NCBI GenBank assembly: GCA_018433945.1
Contig: JAHDQF010000069.1
Location: 1-39,344 of the forward strand
DNA: 39,344 nucleotides
Source of the DNA: Proteiniphilum sp.
Lineage (GTDB): Bacteria > Bacteroidota > Bacteroidia > Bacteroidales > Dysgonomonadaceae
Direction: 5' to 3'
The position numbers were made by a program, and so were the translations under genes. The notes below the pieces were generated by a model. It had not been told where the DNA came from, did not search any database, and worked only from the letters and a program-made list of their open reading frames with translations. Shown here piece by piece: positions 23,248 to 31,883 of this stretch. Position 1 is the first letter of the stretch. Every line of letters begins with the position of its first letter.

Positions 23248-24201
23248 TCACATCCCAAGTAAAATCTCTTTCAATACGGTTTGTGCCGAGACCACCCGGT
23301 TGGCCGCTTCGGGAATCACGATCGATTGTGCACTTTCAATCACCTCGTCGCTCACAATCATGTTGCGGCGTACCGGCAGGCAGTGCATGAAATAGGCGTT
23401 GCGGGTCAGTGCCATCTTGGCGCTGTCCACCGTCCAGGAACGATCGGTACTCAATATTTTACCATAGTTCGGATCACGGTAGGCTGCCCAGTTTTTGGCA
23501 TAGATAAAATCCGCATCCCGGTAAGCCTTCTCTTTATCATATTCCACAATGGCGTTGCCCACAAACTGTTCATCAAGCTCATATCCTTCGGGATGAGTGA
23601 TCACAAACTCATAACCGGCAGCGTTCATCCATTCGGCAAAGGAGTTGGGAACCGCCTGCGGCAGCGCACGGGGGTGTGGTGCCCATGTCAGCACTACTTT
23701 CGGACGCTCTTTGTTTTTGTACTCCTCAATCGTGATCAGGTCGGCAAAGCTCTGCAGCGGGTGACGGGTAGCCGCCTCCATGCTGAAGACCGGCTTTCCT
23801 GAATATTGTATAAACTGGTTTAAGATGACCTCATTATAGTCCTCTGCCTTCCGTTCGAACTGAGCGAAAGAACGTACGCCAATCACGTCGCAGTAGGAGC
23901 CCATCACCGGGATCGCCTCCAGGATATGTTCCGGCTTGTCGCCGTCCATGATCACCCCTCTTTCTGTCTCCAGTTTCCATGCTCCCTGGTTGATATCGAG
24001 CACAATCACGTTCATACCGAGGTTCAGTCCCGCTTTCTGGGTGCTCAGGCGGGTACGGAGGCTGGAGTTGAAAAAGATGAGCAGCAAGGTTTTATTTTTT
24101 CCCAGTTCCTGATCGGCAAAGGGGTTCTCTTTTACGAACTTCGCCTTTTCCAGCGCCTGTTTCAGGTCGCCTATATCCTTTACGGAAGTAAAATGCTTCA
24201 T
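23248..24201 (-). CDS. argF': N-succinylornithine carbamoyltransferase
   Basis: 317 residues from the ATG at 24201 (MKHFTSVKDIGDLKQAL); an upstream ATG at 24243 would overlap argD. Carbamoyl phosphate site FFNSSLRTRLST and the HCLPVRRNMIVSDEVI segment are intact. The sequence closely follows the Bacteroides fragilis enzyme, including IVLDINQGAWKLETERG. Pro90 (in MDGDKPEHILEAI) is the residue known to separate succinyl- from acetylornithine enzymes, which carry Glu there. So N-succinyl-L-ornithine is the predicted substrate. Confidence 0.94.
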   Translation of the reverse strand: MKHFTSVKDIGDLKQALEKAKFVKENPFADQELGKNKTLLLIFFNSSLRTRLSTQKAGLNLGMNVIVLDINQGAWKLETERGVIMDGDKPEHILEAIPVMGSYCDVIGVRSFAQFERKAEDYNEVILNQFIQYSGKPVFSMEAATRHPLQSFADLITIEEYKNKERPKVVLTWAPHPRALPQAVPNSFAEWMNAAGYEFVITHPEGYELDEQFVGNAIVEYDKEKAYRDADFIYAKNWAAYRDPNYGKILSTDRSWTVDSAKMALTRNAYFMHCLPVRRNMIVSDEVIESAQSIVIPEAANRVVSAQTVLKEILLGM

Positions 24202-24223
24202 ATGGTGCTTTGTTGTGTTGATC

Positions 24224-25366
24224 TTATCTGGTTTTTGTTGCATGCGCTAACGCCTCTCGCAGTGCTGTCAGGAAATGATCCACCTCAGCTCTCCCAATTG
24301 AAAGGGGAGGCAGCAGTCGCATCACATTATTTTTGGCTCCGCCAGTGAAGATGTGATGACGGAAAAGCAGCTCATCGCGTATATCTGCATCTTCCGGCTC
24401 AAATGAGATGCCGAGCATCAGTCCGCGACCGCGGACCTCGCTGATACCCTTCATCAAAGATAGTTCTTTTTTGAGGTAATCGCCAATCTCCCTGGCATTC
24501 TCTATCAGCGACTCATCTTTCAGCACCTCCAGTACGGCGATGGCAGCGGCACAAGCCAGGTGGTTCCCCCCAAAAGTGGTGCCAAGCATTCCTTTTTTGG
24601 CCTCAAAAAGAGGAGAGATGAGCACCCCTCCAATCGGAAAGCCGTTACCCATTCCCTTGGCAGTGGTGATGAGATCGGGTCTGATGCCGGCGGCCTGATG
24701 TGCGAAGAAATTGCCCGTGCGACCGTAGCCGGACTGTATCTCGTCGAGAATCAGCACTGTCCGGTAATGGTTGCAGAGCTCCCGCACCCCCTGCAGAAAA
24801 GTATTGTCGGGAAGAAAGATGCCGGCTACACCCTGGATCCCTTCGATCAGCAGTGCGGCTACATCACCTTTGCGCAGCTCCTGATCCACTGCATCCAGGT
24901 TGTTCAATGGGAGGAAAGTCACATCATGCTCCCTGTTGAAAGGTGCCTGTATAGCCGGATTGTCGGTCACCGCTACCGCACCGGAGGTGCGACCGTGGAA
25001 AGCTCCTTCAACGGCGATCACCCGTTTCTTGCCGGTATGGAATGATGCCAGTTTGAGGGCGTTTTCATTAGCTTCGGCTCCCGAGTTGCATAGGAAGAGG
25101 GCGTAGTCAGGATAGCCGCTCAGCTCTCCCAGTTTCTCTGCCAGCTCCTGTTGGAGGGAATTTTGTACCGAGTTGGAGTAGAAGCCGATCCGGGCCGCTT
25201 GTTGCTGCAATGCTTTCACGTAGCGCGGATGGGAGTGCCCGATGGAGATCACGGCATGACCGCCATAGAGGTCCAGGTATTCGGTGCCATTTTTATCCCA
25301 GAGCCTGCATCCCTCTGCTTTTACCGGCTCAATGGGCCAGAGGTTGTACACATCGAATAGATTCAT
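24224..25366 (-). CDS. argD: Acylornithine aminotransferase (class III, PLP)
   Basis: 380 residues. The PLP-binding features are clear: GAEANENALKLA, LILDEIQSGYGRTG (Asp) and TTAKGMGNGFPIG (Schiff-base Lys). It transfers an amino group from glutamate to the N-acyl-glutamate semialdehyde made by ArgC. In this pathway the acyl group is probably succinyl. It sits 22 bases before argF'. Short repeated TTGATTGG/TTGATTGA pieces lie just upstream of its start, in the gap after argC. Confidence 0.95.
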   Translation of the reverse strand: MNLFDVYNLWPIEPVKAEGCRLWDKNGTEYLDLYGGHAVISIGHSHPRYVKALQQQAARIGFYSNSVQNSLQQELAEKLGELSGYPDYALFLCNSGAEANENALKLASFHTGKKRVIAVEGAFHGRTSGAVAVTDNPAIQAPFNREHDVTFLPLNNLDAVDQELRKGDVAALLIEGIQGVAGIFLPDNTFLQGVRELCNHYRTVLILDEIQSGYGRTGNFFAHQAAGIRPDLITTAKGMGNGFPIGGVLISPLFEAKKGMLGTTFGGNHLACAAAIAVLEVLKDESLIENAREIGDYLKKELSLMKGISEVRGRGLMLGISFEPEDADIRDELLFRHHIFTGGAKNNVMRLLPPLSIGRAEVDHFLTALREALAHATKTR

Positions 25367-25473
25367 TTGTTGATTGGTTGGTAGAAGTGAAACGAAGATC
25401 CTGATTGATAGGGATTCGTTGATTGGTTGATTATCTTATTTGCACATCAGCAGATCCTCGAATCTTCAAATTA

Positions 25474-26448
25474 TCAAAAAGCAGTTCCCTTCAGTTTCAG
25501 TCCTGCAGACTCCTCAAGGCCGAACATCAGGTTCATATTCTGCACAGCCTGTCCCGAGGCACCTTTCACCAGGTTGTCGATGATAGAGGTGATATGGATG
25601 TATCCATTGTGGAACTCGATGTGCAGCAATGCCTTGTTGCTGTTAACCACCTCTTTCAGGCTGATGCTCTTGTCAGAGACAAAGACGAACGGTGAGGAGG
25701 CATAGTACTCCTTGTACCGTTCAACCATCTCTTTCTCCGGTATTGAGCCGATCCATTTGGTGTAAACGCTGGCAAAGATGCCGCGGGTGAAATCACCCCG
25801 CACCGGCACGAAATTGATCTGTGGCAGATGGTTACTCCCCGCCGCCCTCAGCGTGTGGGCAATCTCTTCCAGGTGCTGATGCGTGAACGGTTTATAGACC
25901 GAGATATTGTTGTCGCGATAGCTGAAATGGGTGGTTTCACCGGGCTTCTTACCGGCACCGGTGGAGCCGGTGATCGCATGTACATGTATCTCCTCTTTCA
26001 ACAGGTCATCAGCTGCCAGGGGCAGAAGAGCCAGCATGATGGAGGTGGCAAAGCAGCCGGGGTTGGCTACATAATCTGCCTTACGTATCTTCTCACGGTT
26101 CAGTTCACAAAGACCGAAACAGAACGCTTTCCCGTCAAAATGAGGGTCATTGCGGAAGTCGCTCCCCAGGTCGATGATCTTGCAACCCTCCGGCAGCTGC
26201 TTCTCCTGCAGAAAAGCACGTGAGCGTCCGTGCCCCAGACAGAGAAAGATCACATCAGGCCGGTCGAAGGTTTCGCTGAACAGCAGCCCTGTTTCGCCCA
26301 GCAGATCGCGGTGTGTCTCTGCCACAGGCATCCCCACAGAGGTGCTGCTGATCACCGACTCTATCTCCACCTGCGGATGGCGCAGCAGAATGCGTAGCAG
26401 CTCTCCTGCCGTGTATCCCGTGCCCCCTGCAATGCTAACTCTGATCAT
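25474..26448 (-). CDS. argC: N-acyl-gamma-glutamyl-phosphate reductase
   Basis: 324 residues. Rossmann start IRVSIAGGTGYTAGELLRIL, the active-site Cys in YVANPGCFATSIML, and a later conserved HQHLEEI segment. It reduces acylglutamyl phosphate to the semialdehyde using NADPH. The start overlaps the argG stop by 14 bases, so these genes are co-transcribed. A gap of about 107 bases separates it from argD. Confidence 0.95.
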   Translation of the reverse strand: MIRVSIAGGTGYTAGELLRILLRHPQVEIESVISSTSVGMPVAETHRDLLGETGLLFSETFDRPDVIFLCLGHGRSRAFLQEKQLPEGCKIIDLGSDFRNDPHFDGKAFCFGLCELNREKIRKADYVANPGCFATSIMLALLPLAADDLLKEEIHVHAITGSTGAGKKPGETTHFSYRDNNISVYKPFTHQHLEEIAHTLRAAGSNHLPQINFVPVRGDFTRGIFASVYTKWIGSIPEKEMVERYKEYYASSPFVFVSDKSISLKEVVNSNKALLHIEFHNGYIHITSIIDNLVKGASGQAVQNMNLMFGLEESAGLKLKGTAF

Positions 26449-27631
26449 GATCGTGAATTGTATAGTAGATTTTCAATGGATTGGCCATCACTTTCGTGAA
26501 TCCTACCACATCCTGTCCTAAGAAAGATTTATTGGATTCGCCATATTCACCAAACCGGGAGCTCATCAGGTCATAGTCACTGGAGCAGCCCAGCACCGCG
26601 AAGTGGTAGGGACGCAGCTCCACCTGCACCTCGCCGGTCACATACTGCTGTGTATCGGTGAGGAAAGTCTCGATATTGCGCATCACCGGTTCCAGATACT
26701 GTGCCTCGTGCATCAGCTGTCCGTACCAGTTGGAGAGCTGCTCTTTCCAGTAGAGCTGCTGTTTGGTGAGCACATGCTTTTCCAGCAGGTGATGTGCCTT
26801 GACGATGATCAGCGGTGCCGGTGCCTCGAAAGCAACCCGACCCTTGGTGCCGATGATGGTATCGCCCACATGCACGTCACGGCCGATACCATATCTGGAC
26901 GCTGTATTGTGAAGCTGGTGGATCAATTCAACCGGCTTCATCTCCGTACCATTCAGCGACACCGGTTCCCCTTTTTCAAAGCCGATGGTGATCCGCTCAG
27001 CACCACTGGCTGTCACCTGTGAGGGGTAAGCCTCCTCGGGCAGGACACCGGATGACTTCAGGGTCTCCACACCTCCTATGCTGGTGCCCCAGATGCCCTG
27101 GTTGATGGAGTATTTCGACTTCTCCCAGGAGAAATCGAATCCCCTCTCCTTCAGGTAGTCGATCTCCTGCTGACGCGTGAGAGCCAGCTCACGGATGGGT
27201 GCCATGATTTTCACATCGGGAGCCAACACCTCAAATACCAGGTCGAACCGTACCTGGTCGTTTCCGGCACCAGTACTGCCATGTGCCACATATTGTGCCT
27301 TCACCTTCTTCACGTGATCCAGTACCGCCATTGCCTGGAAGAAACGTTCGGAGCTCACGGAGAGGGGGTAAGTGTTGTTTTTTAACACATTCCCAAAGAT
27401 CAGGTATTTGATGCCGCGTGTATAGTAATCCTCTACTGCATCGATGCAGGTGTGGGTGGCTGCACCCAGCGTGAGGGCGCGCTCTTCAATCTGCTTCGCC
27501 TCTTCGGCAGTGAAGCCGCCGGTGTTCACAATCACGGTATGCACCTCCAACCCTTTTTCATGAATCAGCCAGGGCACACAAAACGAGGTGTCGAGCCCAC
27601 CACTGAATGCAAGTACTACTTTTTCTTTCAT
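26435..27631 (-). CDS. argG: Argininosuccinate synthase
   Basis: 398 residues. The ATP pyrophosphatase loop AFSGGLDTSFCVPWL is at the N-terminus, with YVAHGSTGAGNDQVRFDL further in. It joins citrulline and aspartate using ATP. It is the second gene of the operon, overlapping the GNAT stop by four bases and the argC start by 14 bases. Confidence 0.96.
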   Translation of the reverse strand: MKEKVVLAFSGGLDTSFCVPWLIHEKGLEVHTVIVNTGGFTAEEAKQIEERALTLGAATHTCIDAVEDYYTRGIKYLIFGNVLKNNTYPLSVSSERFFQAMAVLDHVKKVKAQYVAHGSTGAGNDQVRFDLVFEVLAPDVKIMAPIRELALTRQQEIDYLKERGFDFSWEKSKYSINQGIWGTSIGGVETLKSSGVLPEEAYPSQVTASGAERITIGFEKGEPVSLNGTEMKPVELIHQLHNTASRYGIGRDVHVGDTIIGTKGRVAFEAPAPLIIVKAHHLLEKHVLTKQQLYWKEQLSNWYGQLMHEAQYLEPVMRNIETFLTDTQQYVTGEVQVELRPYHFAVLGCSSDYDLMSSRFGEYGESNKSFLGQDVVGFTKVMANPLKIYYTIHDHDQS

Positions 27632-28245
27632 TTCTTAAACATTTTATTTGTTTTTCTGCTCTTGATAACTGGTTTTACCACCTTCTTGGCAAAGGGACTC
27701 GCTTCCTGTAACGGTTTAACCTTGGGATCGAACAGCAAGCCGGTGCAGAGGCACATCTTGTGGTTATTGCGCTGAAGGATATCATAATTGCGACACCCCT
27801 GGCATCCTTTCCAGAACTCCGCATCGTCGGTCAGTTCCGAAAAGGTGACCGGTTTGAAGCCCAGTTCGGTGTTCATCTTCATCACCGCCAATCCGGTGGT
27901 GATGCTGAAGATTTTGGCATTGGGGTAGAGCTTACGCGACAGATCGAAGATCTTCCGTTTGATTTTTTTTGCCAGCCCCTGGTTACGATAGTCGGGATGC
28001 ACCACCAGACCAGAGTTGGCCACAAAACGCTGATGACTGAAAGTCTCAATGTAGGCAAACCCCACCAGTCGTTCCCCGTCGAGGGCGATCACCGCCTTGC
28101 CGGATTTGATTTTTTCCGCCACATACTCGGCACTGCGACGTGCAATGCCGGTGCCACGCGCCTGCGCCGATTCATAGATCAGGTCGCAGATCTCCTGCGC
28201 GTACCCTATGTAGCTGCTATTGGCTATATGAATTTCTACATTCAT
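27628..28245 (-). CDS. GNAT N-acyltransferase heading the arginine operon
   Basis: 205 residues from the ATG at 28245; the frame extends 57 codons upstream but that part is not protein-like and contains the promoter. The acyl-CoA loop is VVHPDYRNQGLAKKIK (RNQGLA at 87-92), and a core GNAT fold surrounds it. Unusually, it carries a Cys-rich C-terminus: CQGC at 148-151 and CLC at 165-167, a possible metal site, then a basic tail. It is the first gene of an arg operon with no argA or argJ, so it is a good candidate for making N-succinyl (or acetyl) glutamate. Confidence 0.85.
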   Translation of the reverse strand: MNVEIHIANSSYIGYAQEICDLIYESAQARGTGIARRSAEYVAEKIKSGKAVIALDGERLVGFAYIETFSHQRFVANSGLVVHPDYRNQGLAKKIKRKIFDLSRKLYPNAKIFSITTGLAVMKMNTELGFKPVTFSELTDDAEFWKGCQGCRNYDILQRNNHKMCLCTGLLFDPKVKPLQEASPFAKKVVKPVIKSRKTNKMFKK

Positions 28246-28252
28246 CCTAAAA

Positions 28253-28260
28253 CAAAGATA
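28253..28260 (-). promoter_or_regulatory. -7 box of the arg operon promoter
   Basis: On the minus strand it reads TATCTTTG, a perfect TAnnTTTG, only seven bases before the GNAT start codon. The transcript would be leaderless or nearly so. No clear TTTG lies at the expected upstream distance. Confidence 0.5.
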
Positions 28261-28340
28261 ATATGAAATGGTTGTTGATTGACGCCGACTGACCGACGTG
28301 TAAAGCGGGTGAGATACAGGCGTTGGGTTGCCTGCATTTG

Positions 28341-28406
28341 TTAAAAGCATCGTCGGACCAGGTCTGTTGCTTTGCGGAAGTGTGTATGTGAAACTGTCAT
28401 ACTCAT
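28341..28406 (-). CDS. Possible 21-residue leader peptide upstream of the arg operon
   Basis: Encodes MSMTVSHTHFRKATDLVRRCF. Its ATG is seven bases downstream of a TACTTTTG box, the same geometry as the GNAT gene. Three of its 21 codons are Arg, two adjacent near the end. It might act in attenuation, but no convincing antiterminator pair was found. Low confidence. Confidence 0.25.
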   Translation of the reverse strand: MSMTVSHTHFRKATDLVRRCF

Positions 28407-28532
28407 TGTGAGGCAAAAGTAATCAATATATTTGTAAATAGGGTTGTTTAATGAAAAAAATCTATCCTTCAGAAGTGAAAACAAACAATCTGTTAACGAT
28501 ACTGCTGAAACCCTATTTAATGAATGTAAAAA

Positions 28533-28564
28533 TTTGTCTTTTTGATACGTTTTTATTATTTTTG
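28533..28564 (+). promoter_or_regulatory. Promoter of the kamA-family gene
   Basis: TTTG at 28533-28536, a 20-base spacer, then TATTTTTG at 28557-28564, matching TAnnTTTG. The predicted leader is about 90 bases. Confidence 0.6.
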
Positions 28565-28659
28565 TTTTTCTGAACTGCATCACTTTCTTATCCATCCCTT
28601 TTTTGACTGGATTTTTTGCCTTCAGTGGTTCATCAATAACATCATAAAAACGATTCAAA

Positions 28660-29991
28660 ATGGAAACCAGGAAATACAGGAATTATATTCTTCGCAACTA
28701 CAATGACTTGCCACAATTACAAAAACTTTCCAATGAGGAGCGGGAAGCAATCAGGGTGGTGGGTCATGTACTCCCCTTTAAGTCTAACAATTATGTGGTA
28801 GAGGAGTTGATCAACTGGGACAATGTGCCCAACGATCCCATCTTCACACTCACTTTTCCACGCAAGGAGATGCTTGCCAGTGCACAATATGAACAGGTGA
28901 AAAGATTGCTCGAAAGCAACGATGAGGCAGGGTTGAAGAAGCAGGTAAATGATATTCGCCTCAAACTGAATCCCAACCCTGCCGGACAGGAACACAACGT
29001 GCCCTCCATCGATGGCATCAAACTGCATGGGATGCAACACAAGTACCGCGAAACGGTGCTTTTCTTTCCCAGCCAGGGGCAGACCTGTCATGCATACTGT
29101 ACTTTCTGTTTTCGCTGGCCTCAGTTCTCAGGAATGAATGAGCTGAAGTTTGCCATGAAGGAGGCTGATCTGCTGCACCGTTATTTGAAAAAGCATACCA
29201 AGGTGAGCGATGTGCTCTTTACCGGAGGTGATCCGCTTACGGCAAAGGCCGGCATCCTGTCGGCCTATATTGAGCCCCTGTTGACAAAAGAATATGCGCA
29301 CATCCATACCCTTCGCATCGGATCTAAAACTTTGGGATACTGGCCCTATCGCTTCCTTACCGACAAAGATGCCGATGAGGTGCTGCGGCTGTTTGAAAAG
29401 GTGACCAGGGCGGGGAAACATCTTGCTTTCCAGGCTCATTTCAATCATCCCGTGGAGCTCTCCACCGATGCGGTTAAGCAGGCTATTGACCGGATCCGCA
29501 ATACCGGTGCACAAATCAGAACGCAATCGCCGTTGTTGCGGCATATCAACGATGATCCACAAGTGTGGGCTACGATGTGGAGAGAACAGGTCAACCTGGG
29601 ACTGATCCCTTATTACATGTTCGTGGCACGCGACACCGGATCAAAGGCTTTCTTTGATGTGCCCCTGGAGAAAGCATGGAACATCTTTCGCAAGGCTTAC
29701 AGCAACGTAAGTGGTGTAGCCCGAACGGTACGTGGTCCCAGCATGAGTGCCAACCCGGGCAAGATTCAGATACTGGGTGTGACGGAGGTACAGGGGGAGA
29801 AAGTGTTTGTGCTTCGTTTCATTCAGTGCCGCAATCCCAACCTGGTGGATATTCCTTTCTTTGCGAAATATGATAAGAAAGCCACCTGGTTCGATGAGTT
29901 GGTACCCGCATTTGGCGAAGAGCAATTTTTCTTCCAGAAAGATAATCTGCTGGGGCATCATGACAAGGATACCGATTTCCTGTGGGAATGA
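28660..29991 (+). CDS. KamA family radical SAM protein (lysine 2,3-aminomutase-like)
   Basis: 443 residues. The radical SAM cluster motif is CHAYCTFCFRW (CxxxCxxC) around residue 146, followed by VLFTGGDPLTAKA, typical of the aminomutase family. The region that in clostridial lysine 2,3-aminomutase carries the PLP lysine in PGGGGK reads MSANPGKIQILG here: the lysine may be kept but the glycine run is lost. Family membership is clear; substrate and PLP use are uncertain. It has its own promoter and is monocistronic, diverging from the arg operon. Confidence 0.85.
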   Translation: METRKYRNYILRNYNDLPQLQKLSNEEREAIRVVGHVLPFKSNNYVVEELINWDNVPNDPIFTLTFPRKEMLASAQYEQVKRLLESNDEAGLKKQVNDIRLKLNPNPAGQEHNVPSIDGIKLHGMQHKYRETVLFFPSQGQTCHAYCTFCFRWPQFSGMNELKFAMKEADLLHRYLKKHTKVSDVLFTGGDPLTAKAGILSAYIEPLLTKEYAHIHTLRIGSKTLGYWPYRFLTDKDADEVLRLFEKVTRAGKHLAFQAHFNHPVELSTDAVKQAIDRIRNTGAQIRTQSPLLRHINDDPQVWATMWREQVNLGLIPYYMFVARDTGSKAFFDVPLEKAWNIFRKAYSNVSGVARTVRGPSMSANPGKIQILGVTEVQGEKVFVLRFIQCRNPNLVDIPFFAKYDKKATWFDELVPAFGEEQFFFQKDNLLGHHDKDTDFLWE

Positions 29992-30183
29992 ACTAAGAAT
30001 GTCAATCATTCTGCTGATTTATCAACAAAAAAGTGAAGCTTTTCATTAATTAACATAGTATTGTTTGAATTATTGCTTATTTTGCCCACAAAAGTGCCCC
30101 TTTGAGAGGGTTCGGATCTTTTTCTCCGGCTTTCCCTCTCTTTTCTGTGATGAAAAAAGGAAGGTGGCTGTAAATGAGGTTAT

Positions 30184-30948
30184 ATGGGTAGAATCATTGC
30201 ATTGGCAAATCAAAAAGGAGGGGTAGGTAAAACCACCACCACGATTAACCTGGCGGCATCACTGGCTGCACTGGAAAAAAAGGTACTTGTTGTGGATGCT
30301 GATCCGCAGGCAAATGCCTCCTCCGGATTGGGTATCGACATCAAACAGGTCAAGAACACCATTTATGAGGGTCTGATCGGGAAGTGCTCTCCGCAGGAGT
30401 CGGTGCACCACACTCCGTTTGAAAACATCGACATCATCTCTTCTCACATCAACCTGGTAGGAGCAGAGTTGGAGATGGTGCAGATGGAGAACCGGGAGAG
30501 AAGACTGCACGATCTGTTACTGCCACTTAGTAATGCCTATGATTATATTCTGATTGACTGCTCTCCATCGCTGGGGATCATCACGGTCAACGCCCTCACC
30601 GCTGCCGACTCAGTAATGATCCCGGTACAATGTGAGTATTTCGCTCTGGAGGGGTTGAGCAAGCTGCTCAACACCATCAAGATCATCAAGTCGAAACTGA
30701 ACAGACGGCTGGAGATTGAAGGATTTGTCCTCACCATGTATGACTCCCGTCTGCGTCTCCACAACCAGATCTATGAAGAGGTGAAGCACCACTTCAAGGA
30801 GTTGGTCTTCACCACCGTCATTCAACGCAACATCACGCTCAGCGAGTCACAAAGTCATGCCAAGCCAGCTCTGATGTATGATGCCGGCTCTCGTGGGGCC
30901 ATCAACCACATTCAACTGGCGCAGGAGCTTATCGAAAAAAATGCCTAA
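30184..30948 (+). CDS. parA: Chromosome partitioning ATPase ParA (Soj)
   Basis: 254 residues. Deviant Walker A KGGVGKTTTTINLAASLA near the N-terminus, DADPQANASSGLG, and the Walker B-like YILIDCSPSLG. The length and sequence fit chromosomal Soj/ParA, which forms an ATP-dependent gradient on the nucleoid and moves ParB-parS complexes. It starts 25 bases before the end-to-start gap with parB. Its location is consistent with, but does not prove, an origin-proximal position. Confidence 0.95.
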   Translation: MGRIIALANQKGGVGKTTTTINLAASLAALEKKVLVVDADPQANASSGLGIDIKQVKNTIYEGLIGKCSPQESVHHTPFENIDIISSHINLVGAELEMVQMENRERRLHDLLLPLSNAYDYILIDCSPSLGIITVNALTAADSVMIPVQCEYFALEGLSKLLNTIKIIKSKLNRRLEIEGFVLTMYDSRLRLHNQIYEEVKHHFKELVFTTVIQRNITLSESQSHAKPALMYDAGSRGAINHIQLAQELIEKNA

Positions 30949-30973
30949 CTTTGCACCCATAACCCGATGAACG

Positions 30974-31876
30974 ATGGCGAAAAAAAATGCATTAGGAAGA
31001 GGTTTGGACGCATTGATCTCATTTAATGAGAGTGAAGCCAGTGGCTCATCCTCTATCAGTGAGGTGGATCTGGATAAGATCATACCCAATCCCGACCAAC
31101 CAAGGAGGATGTTCAGTGAAGAGGGGTTACAGGAGTTGGCTGCCTCCATCCGCTCAATCGGTTTGATCCAGCCCGTCACGTTGCGAAAGCTGGATGATGA
31201 CAGCTACCAGATCATTGCAGGCGAACGGCGTTATCGCGCTTCGCAGATGGCGGGTCTACATGCTATCCCAGCTTACATCAAGACCGCCGATGAAGATGAG
31301 ACCATGGAGATGGCGCTCATAGAGAATATTCAACGGGAGGACCTTAACTCCATCGAAATTGCATTGGCCTATCAGACACTCATCAAAACGCTCTCCCTCA
31401 CGCAGGAACAATTGAGTGAACGGGTGGGCAAGAAAAGAGCAACGGTTGCCAACTACCTTCGCCTACTGAAGCTGCCTGCTGAAGTGCAGATGGGTGTCAA
31501 GGATAAGAAAATTGAGATGGGACATGCCCGTGCACTGGTCACCATTGATGATCCTGTAAAACAACTTGCCATTTACAACAAGATCATCGAGGAGGGTCTC
31601 TCGGTGCGCATGGTGGAGATGATGGTGCGGGAGCAGAATGGTGAGGAAGATGGTGGCAAACAGCCTGCAGCAAAAAAGAAAAAACCCGGACAGACACTCT
31701 CCGGGCAGAGGCAATCGAGCGAATTCGATGCGTTGAAACAACACCTTTCCTCCTATTTCCAGACCGATGTGCAATTTACCTGCAGCAAGAGCGGGAAAGG
31801 GAAGATCACCATCCCGTTTCACTCTCCTGAGGAGCTGGAGCGGCTGATCGTGATGTTCGACAAAATGAATAAATGA
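30974..31876 (+). CDS. parB: Chromosome partitioning protein ParB
   Basis: 300 residues. The CTP-binding ParB/Srx domain includes IIPNPDQPRRMF and the GERRYRASQMAGL motif. The helix-turn-helix is at about 145-170 (TQEQLSERVGKKRATVANYL), then a basic linker (AAKKKKPGQTLSG) and a C-terminal dimerisation segment. It spreads from parS sites and works with ParA. A TAACTTTG box overlaps the parA stop and could add transcription. No parS-like 16-mer was recognised in the window. Confidence 0.95.
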   Translation: MAKKNALGRGLDALISFNESEASGSSSISEVDLDKIIPNPDQPRRMFSEEGLQELAASIRSIGLIQPVTLRKLDDDSYQIIAGERRYRASQMAGLHAIPAYIKTADEDETMEMALIENIQREDLNSIEIALAYQTLIKTLSLTQEQLSERVGKKRATVANYLRLLKLPAEVQMGVKDKKIEMGHARALVTIDDPVKQLAIYNKIIEEGLSVRMVEMMVREQNGEEDGGKQPAAKKKKPGQTLSGQRQSSEFDALKQHLSSYFQTDVQFTCSKSGKGKITIPFHSPEELERLIVMFDKMNK

Positions 31877-31883
31877 GAGCAGG

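Larger units (their letters stand above)
28246..28659. other. Divergent regulatory gap between the arg operon and kamA
   Basis: This 414-base gap contains a proximal arg -7 box (28253-28260), a second minus-strand TACTTTTG box at 28414-28421, and the kamA promoter at 28533-28564. After the distal minus-strand box comes a 21-codon frame (28341-28406) ending in LVRRCF, which could be a leader peptide. A small CAGGC/GCCTG hairpin lies near 28317-28335. Confidence 0.5.

Noticed and set aside
30184-31876. Chromosomal origin or parS site next to parAB
   Set aside because: No parS-like 16-mer, DnaA-box cluster or dnaA gene was seen in the window.
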